A DNA stretch of 64,000 nucleotides from Sipunculus nudus. Taxonomy: Eukaryota > Annelida > Sipuncula > Golfingiida > Sipunculidae. The notes under the pieces are model-generated. The model did not search any database, was not told the DNA's origin, and saw only the letters and a program-made list of their open reading frames with translations. The stretch spans positions 49,974,695 through 50,038,694 of the forward strand of contig CM049316.1 in the NCBI GenBank assembly GCA_026874595.1, given 5' to 3'. Made by a program: the position numbers and the translations under genes. Below are positions 12,601-24,940 of the stretch, one piece after another. Every line of letters starts with the position of its first letter. Position 1 is the first letter of the stretch.

Positions 12601-13654
12601 GCATCACACAGCTAACATATATGGTAAAATGACTCAATTCAATCTCAATAATTCAGCCAGAAAATCATTCATGTGGAAACATTAATGACAATTATTATAA
12701 GAATTATTGTAGGGATTATTCTTGTAAAATATTAAATAAACTGGCTTCAGTGGCATCGGTCGAAAAATGATTATAACTCATATAGGAAGATACAGCAAAC
12801 TGGCTAAGTTCAGCTTCCCGTAACTCAGCCAAAAAGCACTGAACCAAAACCATTTGAACAAACTCGAATTATCATCATCTGAGGATAATTAATGTGTGAG
12901 ATTTAAGAATTTGGCCCAGTGGTTTTTGAGAAGAAGATCTTTTTAGCCACTGAGCTAAAATGGGCTGTTATGGCATATGACTAAATTCAGCTTCCCATAA
13001 CTTAGCCAAAAGTCACTGAAAAGAGACCATTTGAACAAACTTCATAAAGCACTACCCTAGGATCATTTCTGTGCGATATTAAACAATTTGGCCATATGGT
13101 TTCAGAGAAGAAGTTTTTTGTAGCCCTCAGTGTGATACAGGCACTAATGACCCCGTACAAAAAAGGCCAATGCAGGTGGCGCCACCAATACCTCAATTTT
13201 TTTATATGACTCATGTGACCAAAATTGGCATAAAATTTGGTGATGATAGCTCCAGCTGTTTCTGAGATTTAAATTTTAATATGCTTTTTTGCACAGTTAA
13301 CAAAGTTCAACCTCCTGTAAATCGGCCAAAAAACTGGAACCATTCGAACAAACTTGAGAAAGATTGTTCCAGGGATCATTTCTGTGAAATATTGGACAAT
13401 TTGGCTGGACAGTTTCGGAGAAGAAGATTTTTAAAACTTTTTTAGCTTTTTCCCTATAAAATCTATGAAAATGCAGTTAGAAAAAAATAAACAAAATCCG
13501 ATATAGTTTTTTTGGATGACTGATTATTTGCAAAAAATTTCGCGATGCTAGCTCCTGCCGTTTTTGAGATAGCTATGGTTAACGTACAGACGACGCACAA
13601 CGCACGACACACGATGGACGACGCCGCACCATCGCATAAGCTCACAGGTTCGCT
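12601..13654 (-). mobile_element. Lineage II element
   Basis: It has lineage II body with an exact GGTGGCGCCACC at 13175-13186 and the intact tail CATCGCATAAGCTCACAGG, then TTCGCT, ending at 13654. It contains the uninterrupted 'gcagttagaaaaaaataaac' site that defines the insertion point at 7000. No CAAGGCC head is visible at its left. Confidence 0.7.
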
Positions 13655-14600
13655 AAAAAGGTACTCATGGGTCATGGCCCTCAGCTGAATCTGCCTGGGA
13701 CATAAATTTATTAAATCCTGGCTTACACGAGGTGTTACAAATTTTTTATGCTGTTGCACTTTGAGATGTCAATATTAAAGCTACAACCATTTGGTTATTA
13801 TCATTATTAAGATTGTCCTACATGTATAGTTTCCATTCCTTAGTTCCAAAGCTGTATTTTGGAAAATTTAAGCAAATGCAAAATATACTTATTTCTTTTG
13901 GTTTTTCATATATATAAGCATTTGAAAAGCTAAGAGGAAATAGCCCTGCTAACTGGTGATAATCAAATATTAACAAGGGAAAGTTGATCTGTGGAACAGA
14001 TCTAGCATGTCCCCCACCTGATGTGGGAATATTTAGAAAAAATGTTGTGGATAAAAGTATGAAATTTGAGATGGGTCAATTTCACACGGCTAGATTACCT
14101 CTGCAACTTTGAAAACTGCATGAAGGTCATCCATTTTCGAACCTGACCTGGCCCTTCATGAGGTATGTCAATGCTGCAAGTTTGGTGACTATGCTTCAAA
14201 TTCTTTTCCAGTTATTGCATTAACATCATTTTAGCATTTTCACCACTGTGACCTTATGAAATGTATCAAAGTCATCAATGTTCAAACTTGATCTAGCCCT
14301 TGATAAGGTGCATCAATGCTGCAAGTTTTGGAGACAGTACCTAAAATTCTTTTTCAGTTATTGCATAAACATCATTTCAGCATTTCGCCACTGTGACCTT
14401 GGAAAATGCATTAAGGTCATCCATGTTCAAATTTGGTTATAGTAAAGTTCTAAAGACAGTCATGAAGAAGTTGATTATAGTAAAGTTCTAAAGACTGTCA
14501 TGAAGAAAAACAGTAAAAGTTTTGAGATACTGTGATGCATATGAAAAATTTACAGATGGACAGGCAAGTTGATAGAATGAATTAATACCTTTATTTCACT
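13655..14600. repeat. Lineage I head-like start, 165-bp and 40-bp tandem repeats
   Basis: A head variant (CTCATGGGTCATGGCCCTCAG) directly follows the lineage II tail. Positions 14100-14440 hold about two and a half units of roughly 165 bp (actgtgaccttatgaaa, then tcaatgctgcaagttt and cagttattgcataaacatca). Positions 14443-14513 are two copies of 'ttatagtaaagttctaaaga' with 'catgaagaa'. Confidence 0.5.
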
Positions 14601-15484
14601 TTCACAGGAATAATGCATTAAAGTTCATATATAAGCCTATTTTTTTAGCATATCCACTTTTTCCATTTATAGTGTTTATTTGATTCATTTTTTTTATTTA
14701 CAAGTTTTATAAATTTGTAATAAAAAAAACTGAAAATATAAGTTAAAATATCAGAATTCTAAGTTGCAATCATTATATATCCAGAGTGTAGCTCATACTG
14801 GGTCATATTATGCATACACATATATTTTATTATTTCTAAATCACAAATGTTTAAACTGAATTTAAAAGAAAATAATGCGACAACATGGCATCTTCAAGAT
14901 TATTCTTTGAATCACTATTAACAAGTTTTGCCCATTGGAATTTTCAGTACATGCTTAATTTTATTCACCAAAATTAAATAAAAGATTCAGTAAATTTGAT
15001 CAAATAAAAACATCTTTTCAAATAAAGTATACACACTGTTGGTTGAATGAGGGACAAACAATATCCTTGTGCTAATTACTATCTCAGCTATAATTTACTA
15101 CTGGAATTAATAGTCCATTTCACACCTGGTGAAGTTTTTCTCTCTGAAGTAAGGAATTACTTATCTGATGAACATCCACACTTTTATAGCAATATACTTT
15201 GTGGAAATAATTAAATGTGCACTTTAATCAATGTAGCCCTGGTGGTACAATACAAAATCTAAAATGTTGCATGGCCAAGAATAAGAATGAATAAAATACA
15301 GAAAATTATAACATTCATCTAGTTAATGCACCATCTGGGGGGGGGGGGGGGTTTGGAGTGCAGGGCAGAGAGGAAGCCTGCTAGTAGTGGCCAAGCTGAG
15401 CCAAGGCAAGCTGCCTGAGGGGGTTACTACTGAAGGCTGTACTACTAGGGGGGTAAGATGTAAACAACACTTGACATGGTGTAT
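14601..15484. repeat. Dispersed repeat K and a G run
   Basis: Positions 14750-15290 match 54470-54990 (aagttgcatcattat..., acacatatattttat, aatgtttaaactg), a dispersed family without recognised ends. A G run lies near 15339-15351. The rest is unrecognised. Confidence 0.45.
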
Positions 15485-16416
15485 GAAAACTTGAATAAAA
15501 GCTACTCTTTTCAATCAATTCCTTTGATATTTCAGATTTTTTAAAAGATTAAATCCTAATGTATATATGCTGTGAAAATTAAATCAACAGTGCTTACAGG
15601 GAAAAAAAGTGCCATTGCCAAAGTTGGACAAAATTTAAGGTATTGATTTTTTATTTATGCTAATAACTTGAAAAATTTGCAAAATTCAGACCTAATTTTT
15701 GGTAAACAATTGAATCTTGATTAAATAAAGTTATATTCCTGAAAAAAAGTCTCTAGCTTCAGTAATTCTCATGTTAGGTGAGTAAATATATTTCCTGATT
15801 TTTTTAAAATTGCATTATATTTTGGCCCATAACTTCAAAATAATACCCAACACTGACCTAATTTTTTGTATGTTTATAGAAAATGTATGGAAGAATATGA
15901 ATACTAAATATGATTAACCCTTTACTGTTTACAAGCCACTAAAGAGCACTCTGAATGGGCAACTAGAATGCCATGATATGTATAGATTCTTCCAGGACAA
16001 AAATATTGCATATTATTTCTAAGTTTCAATGATTTTCAATAATCTTCAGCAAACCCTCTTAGTGGGAACTGTTGAAAATTTGATAAAGATACAAAAAAAG
16101 CTTGAAAAGATATGGCTGTTAGTGTAAATATATATAGTGTCCGAATTTGTCGGAAATCTAAAATAAATGTAAACAGTAAAGGGTTAAAAACAGATCAGTG
16201 GTTTTGATATTAGGCAGCCTTGAAGTGTAACAAAGGCTTTTTTATGGAAAACGGAGGTTCTTCCTTAATATCTCGAAGAAAGGAAGTTAGGGGACGACTA
16301 ATGGTATGCAAATTTTTGGAATCGTAGGTCCAATGGTTTCAAAACGTGCCCTGTTAACGGACGGAGGCCGGACGACGGACAAAGGACCACTCAGATGACT
16401 TATAGTCAGCTGAGCT
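15485..16416 (-). repeat. Lineage I tail-side body with a nested MITE
   Basis: This is lineage I tail-side body ending at 16416 with CAGCTGAGCT. It is interrupted at a TTAA by the 266-bp MITE at 15918-16183, and the body continues on the far side with 'cagatcagtggttttgatat'. Confidence 0.65.
15914..16187. mobile_element. TTAA-flanked MITE, piggyBac-type ends
   Basis: A 266-bp element (15918-16183) is bounded by perfect 16-bp inverted repeats, CCCTTTACTGTTTACA, and flanked by TTAA on both sides. Homologous sequence elsewhere (tatgattaaagtcagatcag near 44600) has a single TTAA, so this is a true target duplication. TTAA duplication plus a CCC start fits the piggyBac superfamily. It has no coding capacity. 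Confidence 0.85.
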
Positions 16417-17016
16417 AAAAAATGTGCCATGGTCAAAGTTGGGCAAATTTAAGGTACCAATTTTTTATTTCTGCTTATATTTTAAAAAATTTAAAAGATT
16501 TTGATCTTATTTTGGGTATACAAATTAATTTTATTTAAAAAAAAGTTATATTACTGGAAAAAAAGTGCTTAGCTTTAACAAGTTTTGTGTTAAGTGATCA
16601 AATTTCTTTCCTGATTATTTTCAAAATGCATTATGTTTGGGCCCATAACTTTTTTAAATTATATAATACAGACCTAATTTCTGGCATGTACATAGGAACT
16701 ATATAGAGGATTATTTATGGTAAATATGAGGTAAAAAAGAGATGAGTGGTTTTGATATTAGGCAGTCCTGAAGTGTGAAAATAGGTTTTTAATAAATAAT
16801 TTAGGTTTTTCCTTAATTTCTCAAAGGAACAAAGTCGCAAAGACCCAGTTTTCAGCTTGGTAGGAGATCTTGGGGACATCTAATATTATTCCAAATTTTG
16901 GATTCCTAGGATTTACAGTTTCAAAACGTGCCACATCTATGGACAGATGGACAGATGGAGGGTCGACGGACAATGGACCATGACTTTAGCTCAGATGACT
17001 TATAGTCAGCTTAGCT
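16417..17016 (-). repeat. Lineage I tail-side fragment
   Basis: It starts at 'aatgtgccatggtcaaagtt' and ends in a mutated tail (cagcttagct) at 17016. The next head begins four bases later, so two lineage I elements lie end to end. Confidence 0.6.
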
Positions 17017-17019
17017 AAA

Positions 17020-20000
17020 CAAGGGACCTATGGGTCACTGTGCTCAGCTGACATTAACCTTGAAGGTAAAAATCTAAAATAATATCAAACTGAGATAAAG
17101 TGTAAGAGGAAGAGGTAATAAAGGCCATGGTTGGTTTATATGATTGGTTTGTATTGATGAGCAAGAAATTGTTGCAAATAATATTTTGTGACCTGACCAT
17201 GTGTTTCCTAATGTTGAAACTGAAGCATGTGAGCAGTTTGTGAACAAATGCTCTGTACAATTACCATGATCATTAGTTGGCTTTTCAATTAACTGTTGAC
17301 ATTTCAGTAGTTTACAGATTTGTTCAATCAAATCTTTTTTTTTGTATATATATATTATTAAATATATGTTGTTTTTATGAAATGTATACAGCTGAAATAT
17401 AACTAATTAACAACAAAAAACATGGCAAACAAAGCCTGATCTCGAATTCTGCTGATGCAGGAAAATAATGAACAAATGTTTGTAATAAATCCTCATTTTT
17501 TTATCACATCAATTTTTTTTTAATTTAAGTTTATATTTCTATACATTTTCAATATAACATATATATCTGAATATAAAAGTTGATTCATAATTCTCAATTG
17601 CATCATCATAAATCTCAATCTTGTCAGATAACACCACATCATGCATACAAATGTTTATTTATTTTTTACCACAAAAATATATCTTTTAAATCTGAAAAAC
17701 AACAAATATCTAAAAAAAATACTTGATTTAGATTTCACAATTTTTAATTGTGTCTTTATTTATCCATAATGTGTTCATATTTTATCATAATTTAAGCATA
17801 CTGATGGGTTCCATTATGATTGGTAAAATCATTTAAAAGAAAAATGATTTCTTTAACAAGTGACCCAGGGGTCATGACGCTCAGCTGACCAGGAAGACAT
17901 TGACAAAAGTAATTTTATCAACTGAATGTCAAGTTTGAATGAAATACTTTTTCCAAACTTGACCTTTTGTATAAAATCATCCAATATTCATTGGGGTACT
18001 ATGGAGCTCTGTAGCATGAAGGATATGGGTAACAGACACCTATTTTCAAGGTTTACAAGATGACTTTTCAGGGGTCTCCCAGCATGTCAAAAAATTAAAT
18101 TCTAGGTCCAGTTATTATGATTTGTGCCCTGTTAACAAATCCAAATGTTTATTCTGGGGGGTATTTCAAAGCCGCATAGGATGAAGGATATGGGTAACAG
18201 AGATGTAATTTCAGGTGCACAAGGAGACTTTTCAGGGGCCTCCCAGCATATCAAGAAAGGAGATTCTAGGTCAAGTCATTATAATTTTTGCTCTGTTAAC
18301 AGATGACCAAATCTTTATTCTGGGGAGTACTTCGGAGCCCCAGAGCATGAAGGATATGGGTAACAGGGACCTTATTTCGGGTTTCCATGTAGACCTTTTA
18401 TGGGCTTCCCTGGAGGTGAGGACAGAAGATTCTAGGTCCAGTCATTATGATTTGTGCCCTGTTTACAGATGACCAAATGTTTAAAGATCACAAAAGTAAA
18501 GAAAAAAAATCGTAAAAAATAAAAAAATATAGGTGGCGCCACCAATCTCCAGAAATTGATGAAAAACTCCATGATCAATATCCATGCAAAGAATCATGGT
18601 GATTAATGCATTAGTTGTTCAGATACTTGAGCTTTTGTATTAAATTTTGCATTATTCTGGGGGGTACTTCAGAACCCCATAGCTCGAAGAATATAGGTCA
18701 CAGTGACCTAATTTCAGGTTTACAAGGAGTATTTCCATAGACCTCCCAGGATTTCAAGTACGAAGATTCCCGGTCTAGCGGTTACGATTTGTGCCCTGTT
18801 AACAGACAGACGCCTGGATGGCCGGACGGACGACGGACAAAAGGTGATCCCTACAGCTCAGATGACTTTCAGTCAGCTGAGCTAAAAATTGAAAAAATAC
18901 AGGTGGCGCCACCAGAATGCAGAAACTGATGAAACATTTCATGATCAATATCCATGCAAAGAATCATGGTGATCAATATAATAATTGTTCAGATACTTGA
19001 GCTTTTGTATCAAATTTTCCATTATTCTGGGGGGTACTTCGGAGCCCCATAGCTCAGAGGTTATGGGTAACAGAGACCTAATTTCAAGTTTTTACGGAAA
19101 CTTTTCATGGGCCTCTCAGCATGTCGAGAGAGAAGATTCTAGGTCAAGTTGTTACAATTTGTGCCATGTTAACAGATGACCGCATCTTATGAGGTCTCAA
19201 AAATAGAGAAAAAAATTAGTAAAAATAAAAAAAATACAGGTGGCGCCACCATACTGCAGAAACTGATGACACATTCCATGATCAATATCCATGCAAAGAA
19301 TCATGGTGATCACTGCAATAGTTGTTTAGATACTTGAGCTTTTGTATCAAATTGTCCATTATTCTGAGGGATACTTCAGATGACTTACAGTCAGCTGAGC
19401 TAAAAACACTTAATGGTCAATATCCATGCAAAGAATCATGATGATCTCCGTATTAGTTCTTCAGATACTTCAGCTTTTGTATCAAATTGTCCATTATTCT
19501 GAGGGATACTCCAGAGTCCTATAGCTTGAAGGATATGGGTAACAGAGACCTAATTTCAAGTTTCCACAGGCACTCTTCATGGGCCTCCTTGCATGACAAG
19601 AATGAAGTTTCTAGGTCCAGTTGTTGCAATTTGTACCCTCTTTATAGATAACATAGGTGGCGCCACCAGTCTGCAGGAACTGATGGAACATCTCATAATC
19701 AATATGTATGCCAAAAATCATGACCATCAGTGATGTAGTTATTGAGATATTGAAGTTTTTGTATGAAATTTTTGACTACTCTGGGGGGGGGGGGTACTTT
19801 GGGGCCCCATAGCTCGAAGGATATGGTTAACAGAGACCTAATTTCTGGTTTCCAAGGATATTTTCCATGGACCTCTCAGTGTGTCAAGAATGAAGATTCT
19901 AGGTCCAGTCGTTACGATTTGTGCCATGCTAACAGATGACAGCATCCTTAAAGGTCTCAAAAATACAGGAAAAAATCGTAAAAAATCGAACAATAAAGGT

Positions 20001-22088
20001 GGCACCACCAGTCTGCAGGAAGTGATGACACATCTCATGATCAATAGTTATGCCACAAATCATGACCATCAGTCAAGTAGTTAATGAGATATTGAAGTTT
20101 TTGTATGAAATTTTTTACTTTTCTTGGGGGTACTTTGGGGCTCCATAGCTCGAAGAATATGGGTAACAGAGACCTAATTTCTGGTTTCCATGGAGACTTT
20201 TCATAGGTCTCTCAGTGTGTCAAGAATGAAGATTCTAGGTCCAGTCTTTACGATTTGTGCCTTGTTAACAGATGTTTACATTTTGAAAGGTCTCAAAAAT
20301 AGAGAAAAAAATTCGTATAAAATTGAACGATACAGGTGGCGCCACCAGAATGCAGGAAGTGATGGAACATCTCATGATCAATATGTATGACAAAAATCAT
20401 GACCATCAGTCAAGTATTTAATGAGATATTGAAGTTTTTGTTTGAAATTTTTTACTTTTCTGGGGGGTAGTTTTGGGCCCCATAGCTGGAAGGATATGGG
20501 TAACAGAGACCTAATTTCTGGTTTCCATGGAGACTTTTCATAGGTCTCTCAGTGTGTCAGGAATGAAGATTCTAAGTCAAGTCATTACGATTTGTGCCTT
20601 GTTAACAGATGTTCACATTTTTAAAGGTCTCAAAAATAGAGAAAAAAATTCGTAAAAAATCGAAAAATACAGGTGGCGCCACCAGTCTTCAGGAACTGAT
20701 GGAACCTCTCATGATCAATATGTATGCCAAAAATCATGACCATCAGTCAAGTAGTTAATGAGATATTGAAGTTTTTGTATGAAATTTTGGACTTTTCTGG
20801 GGGGTACTTTGGGGCCCCATAGCTCGAAGGATATGGGTAACAGAGACCTAATTTCTGGTTTCCAAGGAGATTTTTCATGGACCTCCCAGGATGTCAAGTA
20901 AGAAGATTCCAGTTCTAGCGGTTACGATTTGTGCCTGGTTAACGGACAGACGGACAGACGGACGACGGACAAAGAGTGATCGCTATAGCTCAGATGACTT
21001 TCAGTCAGCTGAGCTAAAAATGCTACATTACACAACATTGCATCTTCTGGATTACACCTTGAATTACTTTTTCAAGGAAAGTTTTTGCATATCAGAGTGG
21101 AAACAGCATTACAATTAAGGAGATACAGTGAAAACAATAACAATACTGCATAACACTTGCTGGGTTAGGTTTGCGGGGGGGGGGGGGGGGGGGGGGGGGG
21201 TGTGATTGGGGTGGTGATATGAGAATAACTGTACACCTGTCACAGCAGGGGATCTCCCCCAGTGACTGTAACAAATCAGAAACCCTGGCATAGCTGACTT
21301 CCAGTGACCTGGAGTGGGACCCTGCATCTATAATCTGTAATCAAAGCAAATGACTACAATAGAGCCTCAAGAAAAAAATCAATAACTAGCTTAATTTTCA
21401 AGCTTTTACTTCCAAATTTCTGATTTAAACAAATTAAATATTTATGTTTACATGCTGTGAAAATTAAATCAATGGTACTTACAGGAAAAAAACGTGCCAT
21501 GGCCAAAGTTGGGCAAAATTTAAGGTACTGATTTTATTTTTATGCTAATTACTTAAAAAATTTACAAAATTCAGATCTAATTTTGGGTAAACAATTGAGT
21601 CTTAATTAAACATAGTTATATACTTGGGAAAATAGACTCTAGTTTCAAAATTTTTCATGTTAAGTGAGTAAATATTTTTCCTGATTTTTTACAAAGTCCA
21701 TTATGTTTGGGCCCATAACTTAAAGAATTTAAACTTAACACACTTAATTTCTGGCATGTACATAGGAACTATATAGAAGAATATATATGGTAAATATGAG
21801 GAAAAACAGATGAGTGGTTTTGATATTAGGCAGTCCTGAAGTGTGAAAATAGGATTTTAATAAAAAATTGAGGTTTTTCCATAATTTCTCAAAGGAACAA
21901 AGTCGCAAAGACCCAGTTTTCGGCTTGGTAGGAGATCTTAGGGACATCTAACATTATGCTGAATTTTGGATTCCTAGGTCTTACGGTTTCAAAACGTGCC
22001 ACATCTACGGACGGATGGACGGACAGACAGACGGACGACGGACAATGGACCACGACTATAGCTCAGATGACTTATAGTCAGCTGAGCT
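17020..22088 (-). mobile_element. Lineage I element, body type H, with nested array element
   Basis: It has a head at 17020 and a tail hairpin ending at 22088. It is split at 17857-21015 by the type E element; without that it is about 1.9 kb. A 26-base G run sits at 21175-21200. The same body occurs at 1-1679 and 32087-33450. Confidence 0.75.
17857..21015 (-). mobile_element. Lineage I element, body type E, tandem array, nested
   Basis: This 3,159-bp element has head CAAGTGACCC and GCTCAGCTG, and an ACGG stretch plus hairpin tail at 21015. Its core is a tandem array with a unit of about 337 bp, marked by GGTGGCGCCACC at 18532, 18902, 19239, 19656, 20335 and 20672, with a variant near 19999. 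Extra internal tails at 18883 and 19401 suggest unit exchange or older insertions. It interrupts 'gatttctttaa / aaaaatgcta', which is continuous in the copies near 600 and 32900. Confidence 0.8.
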
Positions 22089-22432
22089 AAAAATAGCAAA
22101 TTTATCCAAAGCACAGAAAAAATATGATATTATAAGATTCATCTTCTTTCAGATTATTAAAGCTTTATTCCTTATGTCCATCATGTGAAAATTATGTCAA
22201 CAGAGCTTACATGAAATCAAGGGACCCATGGGTCACGGTGCTCAGCTGTTATTAATGATCATGAAATAGGATTTGGAAGAAGGGGTAGACAAATGTTGGT
22301 TTTGTGTGGTAATATTAGCTGTATTATGAAATGATCATGTTCTTATCTAGTTAGGTAAAGTTTTGATAAAATCCTGGGATATAGGGAAGAGCATTTATGT
22401 TATTATATTATTTACATTTGGAAATGGAACGC
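22089..22432 (-). repeat. Intron and lineage I head fragment (type B-like)
   Basis: Positions 22218-22350 are a diverged type B head (CAAGGGACCCATGGGTC, GCTCAGCTG, then 'ttttgtgtggtaatatt'). The sequence before it is unrecognised. Confidence 0.5.
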
Positions 22433-22934
22433 TTTTAGCTCAGCTGACTGTAAGTCAACTGAGGTATAGGAATGGAGCTTTGTCCGTCATCCGTGAGTCC
22501 ATTAGCAGGGCACAAATCGTAACTGCTGGTCCTAGAAACTTTTAAGTGAACATCCAAGGAGGTCAATAAAAAATCTCCTTGAAAACCTGAAATTAGGTCA
22601 CTATGACCTATATCCATCAAGCTATGGGGCTTGAAAGTACTACCCCCCCCCCCCCCCCCCCAGAATAATCAAAAATATAATACAAAACCTCCAATATCTT
22701 GATAATAATGCATGGATTGTCATGAATCTTGCCTTGAATATTGACCATGAATAGTTTTTTCAGTTTCTCGAAGTTGTGGCCCAACTGTGTTTTTGTAATT
22801 TTAACGAATATTTTTGTATTTTTTTTTACTATAAAATGACAACAATCATGTCAGTTTCTCAGTTGTAATTACATCTGGTGTCCCAAAATCTGGTGTGTGT
22901 ATTGATCACAAGCAGATGCCATATAGTAATCACC

Positions 22935-22970
<36 letters not shown>

Positions 22971-23846
22971 TTATCCATCCATCCACACAAATTTGTTTCT
23001 AGATGATAACTCCAGGTTGTATTGACACATGGATTTCAAACTAGATTTACATATGGCCCACCACTAAAGCAAGAACCTATATCATTTTGGGGTCAGGAGG
23101 TCAAAGGTCAAGGTCTGACTCATTTAAAAAGATTATGGCTGCATTTTAAGCCAAGCTTTTCATCCCAAACTTTCCATTTTGCCCATTTAGCTGACTTGCC
23201 AGTAAGGGGAAATAATAAATGAATTTGGGGTCACATGGTCAAAGGTCAAGATCACAGGGGCCATCTGTTCACAAATTAGTTTCCAGATGATAAATCCAGT
23301 TTAGTTTGACATATTGGTTTCAAACTTAACTTATATATAACTGGCCACTGAAGTAAGAACCGTGTCGATTTTGGGGTCCATGGGTCAAAGGTCAAGGTCA
23401 CAGGACTCATTTCTTTAAAAAGAATGCATATGCATTTGAAGCCAAACTTTTCATCCAAAACCTTCCATCTTGAAGATATTGCTAACCTTCCAACAGGGGA
23501 AGATTCTGTTCAATTTTTGGGTCATGAGGTCAAAGGTCAAGGTCACAGTACCTACTTATTTAGAAAGATTGTGGATGCATTTTAAGCCAAACTTTTCATC
23601 AAAAACCTTCCATCTTGCACATATAGCTGAGCTGCCAATAGGGGAAGAACCTGATTAATCTGGGGGTCACAAGGTCAAAGGTCATGGTCACAGGGGCCCA
23701 TCTGTCCACATATTTGTTTCTGGATGATAACTGGAGTTTGGATGGACATATTGGTTTCAATTTTGACTTATATATGACCCACCACTAATGTAAGAACCCT
23801 TTTGATTTTAAAGTCATAAGGCCAAAGGTAAAGGTCACAGGCTTTT
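22433..23846 (+). mobile_element. Lineage I element in reversed orientation with DR1-like array
   Basis: It begins with the reverse complement of the usual tail (TTTTAGCTCAGCTGAC), then a reversed type E unit with a C run at about 22644-22661, a GTCT-rich stretch, and an array with a period near 145 bp. Each array unit holds GGTCAAAGGTCA (23099, 23237, 23383, 23528, 23673). It is the reverse-complement counterpart of 52657-54467. The head end is lost. Confidence 0.7.
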
Positions 23847-24045
23847 AATGTAAAATGGAGGTTTTCCTAAATTTCTTGAAGAAACAAAGTTGTATTGACC
23901 AAGTTTTCGGTTAGTTAAGAGAACTTCAGAACACCTAACTATATCTAGCATTTCAGATTCATAGATCAATCGGTTTCAAAATGTAACTTGTTAACAGATG
24001 TCAGGAAGGACCAAGGACCATCGCTATACTTCAGATGACTTATGT
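23847..24045 (-). repeat. Old lineage I tail-side fragment
   Basis: It is diverged from other copies (gaagaaacaaagttgtattg, then 'gtttcaaaatgtaact' and 'tacttcagatgactta') and ends about 30 bp from the exon at 24075. Confidence 0.5.
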
Positions 24046-24074
24046 TCAGATTAGTAAGCACAAGATAAAACTAC

Positions 24075-24242
24075 CTGTCCTTCGGTGTTCTTCCACGGCC
24101 TGTATATCAACTCAACAGGAAACAGCTCTTGCAGGCCTCGTGTAAGGCCCTGGACAACAATGCGCAGCCCTGCCTTGTCTTTAACGCTGAATTCTGGATA
24201 ATCCATCTCACTGACCACATCCCTCCAATTCAAATGTGGTGC
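24075..24242 (-). CDS. CNOT1: CNOT1 exon, LIYRPWK segment
   Basis: This exon is 168 bp, 56 codons, phase 0 at both ends, with acceptor AATTTAG|GCACC and donor GGACAG|GTAGTT. It encodes APHLNWRDVVSEMDYPEFSV, then KDKAGLRIVVQGLTRGLQEL and FPVELIYRPWKNTEGQ. This is one of the best conserved blocks: LNW/F-x-EV, the buried DYPEF/DHPGF turn, and FPV-(D/E)-LIYRPWK-x-(A/T)-EGQ. The coding sequence is visibly more GC-rich than its flanks. An old lineage I fragment ends about 30 bp downstream of the donor. Confidence 0.96.
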
Positions 24243-24283
24243 CTAAATTAAATGAAATCTTGACAGTACATTCTCAGGAAAAA

Positions 24284-24940
24284 CAAGGGACCCATGGGTC
24301 AAAGTGCTCAGCTGAAGTTGACCTTGAAGGTAAAAGTCTAAAATAATGTTGTGTATTTGTAGCAGGCAAATTCCACAAGTCAGTTGAAGTATATAGAATA
24401 TCTTTATTCACACTGGTATATAGCCCAGGCTAAAACTGCCTGAATGAAATTGTTCCAACATATTTATATATATTTTCTTTGTCAGTCAAGGTGCAATTCC
24501 TATCTCATGCCTGACTGATTATTACACAATAACAAGGGACCTGTGGGTCACAGTGCTCAGCTAAAATTGATTATGAGAATATCTGTATAAAAATCTAGTT
24601 GTTGTGTAGACTGCGCACTTTTATGGATTACATTAAAGATGTAGGAGCCTCTCATGTTCACAAACCTGCCAACATTTGAAAGCTGGAATTCTTACTCAAT
24701 GCAAGCGCCAAAGGTGCTCGCCCTAGACAGGTGGGGTCCAGGGGCTGAGGAGAAAAAATAAAAAGTCTGTTTCAGGGGTTTTCCTTTGACTGCTATAATG
24801 TCTGTTCCATCCTCTCGTGTTAACCTGTTTTTTTTTTGCAAAGAAAATTTCTATTAGTTACTTTTCGAAGGAGAACAAGTAATGAGGACAAGATAATTTT
24901 CAACAAAGTAAAGAAATAGTTAACATACGGAATTATTTAA
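24284..24940 (-). repeat. Two lineage I heads with short bodies, then unrecognised intron
   Basis: Heads are at 24284 (CAAGGGACCCATGGGTC) and 24533 (CAAGGGACCTGTGGGTC). Neither has a tail before 24941. Positions 24600-24660 resemble 56836-56880. The remainder is unrecognised. Confidence 0.5.
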
